NCBI GenBank assembly: GCA_011033025.1
Contig: WFMF01000099.1
Span: 422,190 to 486,189, forward strand
Reading direction: 5' to 3'
DNA: 64,000 bases
Source: Beroe forskalii
Lineage: Eukaryota > Ctenophora > Nuda > Beroida > Beroidae
Part shown: positions 55,601-64,000 of the stretch, in pieces
Position numbering within the stretch: the first letter of the stretch is position 1
How the letters are laid out: each line of letters opens with the position of its first letter
Made by a program: the position numbers and the translations under genes
The notes under the pieces: model-generated
Told to the model about the DNA's origin: nothing
The model's input: the letters and a program-made list of their open reading frames with translations, nothing else
The model's database searches: none

Positions 55601-58129
55601 GAGAAGAGAAACAAAATCAAGGATAACAGGGATGCGTTCAAAAAGCTGATAGAGAAAGCCAACCTCTCTTCAAGGTTACCTTTCTGTTTAGCTACTGTCA
55701 ATTGCTACTTTTTACTGTTCGCAACTGTTGTAAAATGCCTAAACCTCGGAACTGAAATTGTAACATTTGCTACATTTTTCAGGGCTACGTTCAGTGACTT
55801 TGCTCAGAAATACGGAAAAGATCCGAAGTTCAAAGCGATCGAGAAGATGCGAGAACGAGAGCACTTGTTCCACGAGTGGAAATCCGAGCAATCCGAGAAG
55901 AAGAAAGACTCGGATGAGACTAAAGAGAGTCCCCAGGAGAGGGCTAAGGAGCCAGAACGAGAGAGGAGTGTTCCAGCTGCGAGAGAGCGAACTCCGCGAG
56001 AGAAAACACCGCGCGAACGCACCCCTCCTCCAAAAGAAAGGAGTGGTGAGCGGGACAGAAGCAAGGAGGAACGATCGAGGAAGAATTCTGAGAGGGACAG
56101 AAGAGAATCAGCTGGGGAAAGGAGGGAGTCGAGGGACAGGAGGGAATCAGGGGACAGAAGTAGGGACAGGAAAGAGTCGAAAGAAACCAAAGCCGCGAAA
56201 GCTGTAAGTTTGGGAGAAGTTTGTGGCGCGGTCACAAACTTTTTAGTTGTTTGCGTACTGCGCGCGGTCATTCAAGAGTGAAAAGCAAAACACTTTTCAG
56301 CATTTCGTATCGCGCGCAACCGCGCGCGCGAATTTTATTCTTCAAAATTTCATGATTGAGTCGAATTTTACGTACTTTGTACAGTGTGGCAGCAATTTTC
56401 GGCCCTTCGAACATCAGCCAACCATGATGCTTGGAACCACCTCCCCCTCGACTGCAAAAGCAATATATTAAACCTTTCATACCTTGGCAGGTCAAAGAAG
56501 ATTTCATGGAAATGCTGCGAAGTGGCGATGTAAGGATTAACCCAGAAAGCAACTGGAGCAAGAAGAAGAAGTACTTTGCGCACGATGAGAGGTCATTTCT
56601 ATTTCTAACCCTAACACCATCAACTAGACGATGGTGTTTGATAATTTAAATCAATTCGATAACATCTTGATGACAATTCTCCCCTTTTGATAATTCGCCA
56701 GCATCCACATCACCATTCTTCCCCTAATCAAACATCTCATATCCCAGGTACATAGCAGTAGGATCGTCGTCTACTCGTGAGGGGTATTTCTACGAGTACA
56801 CCAAGACTTTGGAGGAGAGGGAACCTGAACTCTCTGAGTCAGAGAAGAAAGCAATAGCGAGGAAGGAAAGAGAGGCAGCAGCGATGAAGAAGAGGGAGGG
56901 AGAGGTAGCTAGGAAACAGGTGAGGGATATTTCCTAAGTGTAAAGGAACGGTTTCTGAAGTTGTCTGACCCCCATAGCGTTACCCCCCGATCGCTCGATC
57001 GCCTTGCCTGTCTAGTGCAACAACACTCATGGCACGACACTTAATCATAAATTTGTACCTCCTATATTCTCACTCCTGAACCCCTGATCCCTTTCTCTAG
57101 GTTGACCAGAACCGTGAGTGGGAGAGGGAGCGAGGCGCGCACGCGCGGGAGGAAGCGCAGCAGCACTTCCTCGCCCTCCTCCACGACATGGTCCGTGACG
57201 CTGACGCCTCCTGGCGCAAAACACGCAAACAGCTCCGGGATGATACGAGGTGGGAGTTGTGTGTGCTGATTGATGCGGAACAGAAGGAGAAACACTTCAA
57301 CGAGCATATCAAGAATCTGTCTAACAAGCGGAAGCGGAGTTTCAGGAAACTGCTGGATGAGTGCGAACATGTGGGTAGAGTATTCCTGCATTTTTCTAAC
57401 CAGAGCCCCCTTTCTCTCATCCATAGCCGCGTTGCGTTGCTTTTGCCGTCTGATAGATTCATAATAAATTCTGACAAAAAACACTCAGGTATGTAACTAA
57501 TGATATAAATCATTTCCTTCAGTTGACTTTGACCTCAACCTGGAAGGAAATCAGACGAAAGATCAAACATGATCCTCGATTCGCTAAATTCTCTGATGAT
57601 GACAAGGTATTTGACAGCAGAATTCAATGTTAATCTGTTACGAGAATTAATCCACTTTTAACCAGTCAAAAACGAGTTGGCAATTGAAAACAGTCGGTCG
57701 AGCATAACCAACTTCTAATCCAGGAAAGGGAAACCGAGTTCCAGGGTCACATCAAAGATAAGATCACTCTGGCTAAGTCTGAATTCAAGCAGCTCCTGAA
57801 GGAGATAAAGTGCGTGTCCCACAAGTCGAAAGAAGTGCTGAGGGGACCCAACGGAGATTCTCACATGAGAGAAATCCGACAATTCCTCACGGTTCGTAAT
57901 GTTATTTTTTATCTTTGGAGGAAAAATATTGGATTAATTTTCGGACAAATTCCCAGTTTTTGATCACACAGATCGTAGACTGAGCCCCTCCTCTCAGAAT
58001 GATAAGCGAGGTCTGGTTCTGGATGATCTGCCGGAGGAACGAGACCAGATCCTGGACGATTACCTGTCTGAGATTGAGAAGTACGGTCCCCCACCACCAC
58101 CCACCGCTACACGACCCTCCAAGAGATGA
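46683..58129 (+). CDS. TCERG1: Transcription elongation regulator 1 (TCERG1/CA150), right copy, complete
   Basis: Sixteen plus-strand exons: 46683-47654, 47806-47989, 48183-48407, 48587-48820, 51156-51302, 51627-52007, 52693-52738, 55056-55160, 55354-55674, 55783-56203, 56491-56591, 56748-56919, 57101-57370, 57523-57606, 57724-57891, 57998-58129. Every exon matches its left-copy partner in length except exon 1 (972 versus 981 bp) and exon 6 (381 versus 384 bp), and all phases are kept, giving 1320 residues. Differences are conservative, such as loss of PLQ after GMDR, one Glu fewer in the poly-Glu run before WW3, Ser to Asn near FNRGG, and Val to Ala at the exon 5/6 junction. The same three WW and six FF domains are present. 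No stop or frameshift was found, so the copy looks functional. It is transcribed divergently from the left copy, with RWDD1 and PUS1 between. Confidence 0.96.
49020..51138 (+). repeat. 34-bp minisatellite in TCERG1 intron 4 (right copy, about 60 units)
   Basis: The same unit as at 39490-40076 in reverse orientation (CCATAAGTTACACTGTGTAC followed by CAAGCCCCCAGATG). Length variants and short deletions are more frequent here. It fills nearly the whole intron and ends about 18 bases before the exon 5 acceptor at 51156. Expansion relative to the left copy is about 3.6 fold. Confidence 0.95.
53330..53355. repeat. Long C homopolymer region in TCERG1 intron 7
   Basis: C-rich runs (CCCCCCCTCCCCCCCCCCTT) correspond to a shorter G run in the left arm at about 36890. 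A similar C/T run occurs at 54875-54896. Such tracts are error-prone in sequencing and are noted only as markers. Confidence 0.8.
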
Positions 58130-58789
58130 GGGGGTGAGGTGTGACATGGTTTTATTCTGCGCTGCGTACAGGCATTATTAATATCAATTATATCGGTAAC
58201 CGGTCAAATTTATTTGCTTTTCCGTCTTATCTCTAATTATATATCCGAGCACAGCTACAATTTTAAATTACCACTTTTTGAGATTATCTTGAAGTTCAAA
58301 CTCAAAGATAACTGTTTGAATCGGGCCTGCTTTTAATGTTGAATTGTTCATGATATTGATGTCAGATTGAAAGATTCGAGATGATCAAGATTTCAAAAAA
58401 CCGTGATTTTTGGACACAAGATCAACTCAGGGGCCTTTTTGTATATCACACGCCATATTGGTTTTAATTCTAGAACCAGTCCACAATGTACTTTCCACAT
58501 AGTTTGGTATTTCAGTGGCGCGAAATACATGCTTTTAGCTTCAGGCATGGTATTTTGCGCCACTGTTATTGCTGATAGTGAAAATGCGTGGATGTACCAG
58601 GTACCTTAAAAGTGCGCTCTTACTCAATCAGCCATTTTTGCAGCTTTCATGAAGTTGCATTTGCTCAACAAATGAATTATTGAATTGCTGTGGCCAAAAA
58701 TGCAAAGGGGATGTCGATGAATAATCATGATGAAATTTAAGAATTCCTTCGGCTCCACATCTGCTAACTTTGATATTCAAATACGTATT

Positions 58790-59195
58790 AAGAAAAGGCG
58801 CGCGCGTTTTTCCCCGGTAAGAAAAGCACGGGTTTTTCTCCGGTAAGAAAAGCACGGGTTTTTCTCCGGTAAGAAAAGCGCGCACGTTTTTCTCCGGTAA
58901 GAAAAGCGCGCGTGTTTTTCTCCAATAAGAAAAGCGCGCGCGTTTTTCTCCAGTAAGAAAAGCGCGCGCGTTTTTCTCCAATAAGAATAGCGCGCGCGAG
59001 GGGGCCAGGCAACGTTTTTCTTCGGTATGAAAAGCGCGCACGTTTTTCTTCGGTAAAAGCGCGCGCGTTTTTCTCCAAAAAGAAAAACGCCCGCGCGCGT
59101 TTTTCTCCAATAAGAAAAGCGCGCGCGTTTTTCTCCAATAAGAATAGCGCGCGCGTTTTTCTCCGGTTAGAAAAGCGGGCGCGTTTTTCTCCTGG
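58790..59195. repeat. CpG-rich 28-bp minisatellite (right arm)
   Basis: About 14 copies of the same unit as 29050-29692, in inverse orientation (GTTTTTCTCCGGTAAGAAAA then GCGCGC). There are fewer copies than in the left arm and the inner flank differs. Open frames through it are repeat-coded. Confidence 0.92.
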
Positions 59196-59686
59196 AAGAT
59201 TACTGTTTTATGTAAAACTAACTACTCTAGTAAGAAAAGGCAAAAGCCCGCATAGGTTGTCTGACGTCGTCAGACCCATTATTTAAAAATTAAAAAATTT
59301 GCGAGTCGTGGCGCGCGCGAGGGGGTCAGGCAACGCCTGACAACGCATAGGTGTGTGTATGCGATGCCAACAGGCAATGGGTATGGTATACGTGTTTAGC
59401 AAGTGTTTACGGATTAGCAAGTGAGTCACTTTAAAAGCGCACATATCCACCACTGTTATATTTAGACTATTAAATTCATACCTGAGGTCGAATCATCATA
59501 GGTCAGATGAGGCCGGGGCGATCGCTATGAGCGCAAGCTGAGATCATTTGGCAAGCAACGCCTGACATGACATTCTGACATGGACAAGCTAAATCAGAGC
59601 TTTTCAATAAAAACGCAAATCTGAAACTGAAATTAAGTCAGTCTGTGCTGTTTTATTTGATTCAGCTTGAAATGTGAAATTTTATG
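59196..59686. other. Intergenic sequence between the minisatellite and the right-arm insertion
   Basis: Matches the left arm (28612-29050) in reverse. It includes a second copy of the GCGCGCGAGGGGG / CAGGCAACGCCTGAC motif near 59310. No gene. Confidence 0.5.
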
Positions 59687-59690
59687 TATA

Positions 59691-59742
59691 GATATTCCAC
59701 TGTAAACGAGGGCCGTTAGGCCCGAGTTTACAGTGGAATATC
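59691..59742. repeat. 24-bp inverted repeat hairpin at the insertion end
   Basis: GATATTCCACTGTAAAC plus GAGGGCC is followed after a 4-base loop (GTTA) by its complement, 22 of 24 positions paired. Stable hairpins right at a boundary are seen in several transposon classes and also as termini of rolling-circle elements. Confidence 0.9.
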
Positions 59743-60419
59743 GTACATATCTCCCTGCATAATTAATAGAAAATTATCTGACGGTTTGAACCCTGTAAAT
59801 TATGTGAACCAATTCCAAGTGGTTTTTGAGAAAATCGCATCTAAAGTTTGATTGGCTCTTACACTGCAACGTGACTCATAAATACGCAGTAACATTGGCT
59901 TTCGCATAACACAGGGGTATCAGGTGTCACTCTATATGACCAAGTCACGTTGCCACATGGTTGGTACAAGTATCAACTACTAGCCTTTACACCCGCTCAT
60001 ATTTAATTTATCCGGCGAAATGACGTCATTAACATGGTAACATGCTGCCAAACTGTCGAATCTAGCCGCCTATTATTCACAGCAGGTGTATATATTAGCA
60101 CCAGTTGGTAGAGGAAAGCTCAGTGATACTTTTGCTTGACTTGCAATTTGTTTCAAACTCCTTACTTTCGTAGTACTGTTATATACCGGTTAAATTGGAT
60201 GCAGCCATAAAAACAATTTAGTTTCATCATATAAACATAGATTATTAAACTTATACCTACAGCACTCTATAGTTTTAATAAAGAAAAAATTAAGTAAGAA
60301 AGTATAAAATTACATTGACATAAACATTCGATATTAATCAAAAGCCAAAAGCAGAAATGGATGCTGAAGCTTTCAGGCAAATCAGCTGATTATGAAAAGG
60401 AAACATCTCCTCTCAGCCC

Positions 60420-61128
60420 ATCAGGGATAAGATTGAACGAAATATCGGAAATCGGGCGATTCGCTCACGAGAGGACTTGCCCGAGATCCTCTTACCGACA
60501 TCAGTACACTCTTCAAAAGTGCAAAAGACAGTTTTGTTCTCATTGTACTGATCACATCCCGGTATTCCTCATTAGTTTTCTGTGCTACAAGATTTGCAAT
60601 CCTCTTGTGAAATGCCTGTGCCTGAGGAGCCATGCCTCTAACGCATTGTACACGAGAGTGGTGTGAAGCTGCACTTCTCCACCTGTATGACTCCGCTGCT
60701 CATACTCCCTCTTCTTGATGTTCTCGTGTTGGGTGTATACTGACTTGATGTCCCGATCCTTGTAGGAGTCTGCATTGGGATGGAAGATCCTGACATCAAA
60801 CATCGTCTTCTTCTGGAAAGGTCCCCTATAACCCTCGAGCAGAGAGATGTCGAGACGGGCCTCTCCTCCACATTCCCTGGGATTGACTGAGAAGAGTCGA
60901 TAGGGATCAGCTCTTAGGCTCGGTCTTAACGTCGTGACAGACTTCTAAGAAACGCATTTGTGTCTCGAACTTTGTTGTGTCTGAAGATTAGGTAGCCACC
61001 ATTTTTACAAATAAGAGTGTGATCTACCGAATTCTTCTTCCCACACACACAAACTGCTGGAATGTTAGGAATCTGCCAACCGTACCTTAACCTGAGTGCA
61101 TCCCTGAACTCTTCTTTGTTCAGTACCC
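60420..61128 (-). pseudogene. 3' fragment of a LINE (non-LTR retrotransposon) ORF2, frameshifted
   Basis: On the minus strand, pieces in different frames read in order: LNKEEFRDALRLRYGW, VCVCGKKNSVDHTLICKNGG and FRHNKVRDTNAFL (the C-x-C, H and C residues of a zinc-knuckle-like site), LDISLLEGYRGP, MFDVRIFHPNADSYKDRDIK and SVYTQHENIKKREYEQR, then FTPL, and MAPQAQAFHKRIANLVAQKT ending RGSRAS. This order is the C-terminal domain of LINE polyproteins common in marine invertebrates. There is a stop near 60950 and at least two frameshifts. The endonuclease and reverse-transcriptase parts are absent, as in a 5'-truncated insertion. Confidence 0.8.
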
Positions 61129-61483
61129 ACCCGAGGGAACCGGGTAATAAAGTAATAACGCAGGATCATATCACTTTTTTACACTTCATATCACTTTTTT
61201 ACACTTTCCGAAATATTTCTAACATTTGGTGTGCACTCTAAATATGTATTTTACCACATTAAAATTATTGTATAATTAGATTAATGTATCTAATAAGCAG
61301 TTTGTAAACTTTGGTTTGCGATATAATTATAGTTCTCTTATTACACTGCATGACAGTTAAGTGAGTAGAACTCCATACTAACTGGCTCGATGCCAAGGGC
61401 AGTATTTTCAGATATTTCCCTCATTCAGGAAAAAATATAGGAAATGCGCCCTCCTTGCTATGACTCTCAAGATAATCTAATTA

Positions 61484-61576
61484 CACGTGATATGAAGCAG
61501 AGGCACGTGGTATAATTACAAAGCTCTGATTCATGGTCACCATGACACGTGACCTGTCACGTTCAAGGGTCACGTG
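61484..61576. promoter_or_regulatory. Cluster of four CACGTG (E-box) palindromes
   Basis: CACGTG occurs at 61484-61489, 61504-61509, 61546-61551 and 61571-61576, with two more CACG half-sites between. Four copies of a 6-bp palindrome in 93 bp is far above chance in AT-rich DNA. bHLH-zip factors such as MYC/MAX, USF or MITF/TFEB bind this core. The cluster lies at the inner edge of the right-arm insertion, about 460 bp before the TIR gene copy. Function is inferred only. Confidence 0.4.
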
Positions 61577-62035
61577 TATGGTGTCGCAATCAGCTTCCTA
61601 TGCAGGGAGATATGTTAAGATGTTTGTATTAAAAATATTTTTCCTAAAAATTGAATTTGATGAATTTCCTGCATAAAAAGTTATTCAATGTTTTATCTTC
61701 ATAATGACATCATTCATTGGCCAATTGAAGCCATTTCAATTTATGTACAGCTCTGGTGTTGAACTTGATTGTTTATAGCGTTGACTAAGGTTGGTAACCC
61801 CATTAAAAACACTCGAGTTGCCTTGATTATTTGTATATTTTTCAATATGAAAGTAAAAACTTGCTTGAAAATTGACTGCTTTACAAAAATTTATGACATT
61901 GAATGAGCCCTGGTTTCAGCAATTAATTTTGTAGATGATCTCAGAATCCCAGGAAATCCACACCAATAATTGATACCTTATTGCACAGGATAATTTAAAG
62001 AAAGGATGAGTCATGATTCTTTAATCTAAGCTTGA

Positions 62036-63250
62036 ATGATGGGAGGTTTTCTTGTGGTGTAAACAGCTGCAGATTTAAGTTTTCTTCTGGTGTTGAGCAT
62101 ATTGATCATCTTATAGAACACCATGGTTTTAGATCATCATCTGACTCTTCAACCCATTCCCAGTGCAGTGTAGCTGTGTCTTCCGAACAGGAAGCAAGTA
62201 TCCCTACTGTTATATTCCAGGACCCCTCACAGGATTATGATGTCTATGTAAGTTATTGCCCAGAGAATTGCTCTGGTGGAACATCTTGTAGCTCTCAATA
62301 TGACCCATGCAAATCACAGCTGAACTGTCAAGACATTTCAAGCCATGGTTTTGCCAGTGTATCATCAGACCACAATCCACTGGTGATTTTTATGATGACA
62401 GAGCTTTTTCATTCTTGCAAAAGTCAAATTATTTGTTGCTCTGTTATCTCCTGAATACTGCATGGATGACCAGTGTAAATGGAATATCAGTTTGCTTTTT
62501 TAAAACACTGGAAAAGCCTGTTGCCAGTGCTAATCAGCCAGGAGATCTGCCCCCCAATTGTTCAAAATAAAAAAAAAAATGGGAAAGTCCCCTTTTAATA
62601 AGGCCCCTTTCAAAGATTAAAATTTTAAAGGGAAAAAAGGGTTTTTGGGGGTTGAATTGCTTGGAAAAAATTGGGTACTGAAAATAGCATCCCAAACCCG
62701 ACTAAACCAGCTTTTCTATTCCCGGAAAAAGTGGTAAACACCCTTTTTACATATTCAAAAAATTGCCCCAAACAAACAAAGTAAAATATCAGAATAAAAT
62801 TCCAAAAAAATTGAATTTTGTTTGCCTTTGTTAAAACTTTTTTTCCCCGCAAAATTAAAGATTTTATTGGGGGGATATGACTTTTGAGGGGAAAGGGGGG
62901 ATGATGAGGGGTGGCAGGGTTCCCCCAAAGACAATGGGAGCTCGAAAAAGTACCTAAACCCCAAATTTCTGTTGGAACTCTTTTTCTTTCCCCAAAGGTC
63001 TTATTTTTAGGGGTAAGAAGAATGAGGGCTTTGGTTATTCCTAAAAAATTTAAAAAGGTAAAAACATTTGGGGCCCCTTAGATTTCCGATGTTTATTGGA
63101 AAATTCCCCAAAATGAATGATTCAAATTTTATAACTTTTTGGTTTTGCATTATTTGTTTGCTTTCAAAATTTTCCCGGGGGTTTCCCAAATTTTTATGAT
63201 GCATTTTTATTTGGAAAATTTTTTAATTTCGTTTTTAAAATTTTAAAAAA
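62036..63250 (+). pseudogene. Second copy of the TIR-domain gene, frame-broken and corrupted
   Basis: From the ATGATG at 62036 the sequence follows the left TIR gene closely to about 62560 (CGVNSCRFKFSSGVEHIDHL, YDVYVSYCPENCSGG). It lacks one G right after the start, so the ATG is out of frame. It carries an in-frame addition of about nine codons (QCSVAVSSE) and loses the frame near 62297 by a small deletion. After 62560 only islands remain recognisable, for example CGACTAAACCAGCTTTTCTA near 62699, matching codons around residue 218 of the left gene. Given the noise further right, some or all of the breaks may be base-calling errors; the nine-codon insertion is more likely a real difference. 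Confidence 0.8.
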
Positions 63251-64000
63251 TTTTTGTAATTATTTTCCCCGAGGCAATGGTGTTTGATTAAAAAATGTTT
63301 TGATAATTTGTTTTTAAAAATCCAAAATTTTTGTTTTTAAATTTGGGTTTTAAGTTTTAGCCTTTAAAACATTTGTTTTTTTTTAATGTTAAAAGATAAT
63401 TTTTTTCCCCGGAAATTTTTTTAACCAAAACTGGTTTTGTTTTCAAATGATAAATTATTTTGGATTGTTTGGATTTTTTTGCAAAAAATTAATTTCTTTG
63501 GAATAAAGAAAGTTTTAAATTTAGTTTGAAAAATTTTTAAATTATCTTTCCCCTTAAAAAAATTAAAAAGAAGTCAAAAAAATTTTCCCCGGAAGGTTTA
63601 AAAAATTAGGATGGCAAATTTTTTTTAAAAGATCTTTCCCAAAAAACCCAAATTCTTGGAAAAAGAATAAATTTAAAAAATTTTTGGAATTACCCTTTTT
63701 TTGGTTTCCTTTTTTTTTTTCCAGTTCTATTTTTTTTTCTTTACCCCATGTTTGATTTTTTATCTGATAATCAGACTTTTTTAATTATGGAGTACAAAAA
63801 GGATGGGAAAAAATAAAATTTCCCCCAAAATTTAAACCTTTTTTACTTTAAAGAAACTTTTTTAAAAAGAAAGTCAGTCTCCCAAATTTGGGGTGAAAAA
63901 TGACATAATTTCTTTGGAAAGAACAAAAAAAGTTTACTCAATTAGGCTTTGTTGTTTAATAAATTTTCATAAAATGCCCTCTCTTGGGGCTAAAAAATCT
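62560..64000. other. Low-quality sequence with inflated homopolymers
   Basis: Runs of A, T, G and C of four to eleven bases replace the mixed sequence of the left arm. The underlying order of the TIR gene, the intergenic interval and PI31 can still be followed. The error density rises from a few small indels at 62290 to every few bases after 62600, as at the poor end of a read. Open frames here are meaningless. Confidence 0.85.
63690..64000 (+). pseudogene. Corrupted start of a second PI31 (PSMF1) copy, cut by window end
   Basis: CCAGTTCTAT (63721) corresponds to the acceptor and exon start at 26209. Then TTTGATTTTTTATCTGATAA and TTATGGAGTACAAAA, AAGAAAGTCAGTCTCCC, ATGACATAATTTCTTTGG and AGGCTTTGTTG match the left PI31 exon in order. 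Frame cannot be judged because of sequence noise. It shows that the inverted duplication reaches into the PI31 gene. Confidence 0.8.

Larger units (their letters stand above)
59687..61611. mobile_element. 1.92 kb composite insertion present only in the right arm
   Basis: The left arm reads without interruption across this site (about 28600-28612). The insertion opens with a 24-bp hairpin (59691-59742). It carries a 16-bp inverted repeat, ACATATCTCCCTGCAT at 59745-59760 and its exact complement at 61600-61615, near the two ends. It contains a broken LINE 3' fragment on the minus strand and a cluster of four CACGTG sites. No transposase frame is visible. It is probably a DNA element that captured or was hit by a LINE; the class is unknown. 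Confidence 0.8.
46400..64000 (+). repeat. Right arm of the giant inverted duplication
   Basis: Mirror image of 25870-42745 with gene order TCERG1 - TIR protein - PI31 on the plus strand. It starts at 46400-46404, where GCACCTATCGGGGC matches the left arm in reverse. Arm-specific features are a 1.92 kb insertion (59687-61611), a 34-bp minisatellite expanded to 2.1 kb, and an in-frame insertion of about nine codons in the TIR gene. The arm continues to the window end, but from about 62560 the sequence is corrupted. Confidence 0.93.

Noticed and set aside
62625-63204. Open frames in the right end as new genes
   Set aside because: They lie in corrupted sequence that can be aligned to the TIR gene and the TIR-PI31 interval of the left arm.

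Overview
The window looks like nuclear DNA of an invertebrate animal. It is AT-rich, its genes are spliced with GT-AG introns, and it carries a class A GPCR, a TIR-domain protein, a WW/FF-domain transcription elongation factor (TCERG1/CA150), REEP5-like, PI31/PSMF1-like, RWDD1-like and PUS1-like sequences, plus Penelope-type and LINE-type reverse-transcriptase relics and many minisatellites. A cnidarian or another early-branching or marine invertebrate would fit, but no single feature fixes the phylum.

Layout. 1-4.2 kb: repeats, including an inverted repeat around a 100-N gap. 4.2-5.3 kb: a LINE ORF1-like coding region. 6.0-6.8 kb: three exons of a REEP5-like ER-shaping protein (minus), last exon not seen. 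9.8-24.6 kb: a JmjC/cupin_8 oxygenase gene (minus) whose 10.5 kb intron holds a Penelope-like reverse-transcriptase relic, a MITE-like element, a SINE-like element and, on the opposite strand, a one-exon GPCR. Another of its introns contains about fifty tandem copies of its own 3' splice site. 25.4-26.2 kb: PI31 (PSMF1) last exon (minus). 27.0-28.2 kb: a zinc-finger-like/TIR/Tudor-like protein (minus). 30.5-42.4 kb: complete 16-exon TCERG1 (minus). 42.9-45.5 kb: RWDD1 and a broken PUS1 copy (both minus, no introns seen). 46.7-58.1 kb: a second complete 16-exon TCERG1 (plus). 62.0-64.0 kb: corrupted second copies of the TIR gene and PI31 (plus).

The dominant structure is therefore a very large inverted duplication. 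The left arm is about 25.9-42.75 kb, the spacer about 3.65 kb and the right arm about 46.4 kb to the window end. I rebuilt all 16 exons of both TCERG1 copies by hand. Every splice phase matches and both frames stay open (1324 and 1320 residues). The arms differ by substitutions, two unrelated insertions of 1.6 and 1.9 kb, two small tandem duplications and a 3-4 fold difference in a 34-bp minisatellite. They are thus two diverged copies (paralogues or haplotypes), not one read counted twice. The last 1.4 kb of the right arm is full of inflated homopolymers and looks like poor base calling, so an assembly origin for the palindrome stays open.

A second theme is tandem duplication of splice sites: the 3' splice site array in the JmjC gene, a duplicated acceptor at REEP exon 3 and a duplicated donor at TCERG1 exon 6. 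I found no CRISPR array, rRNA or convincing free-standing tRNA gene.
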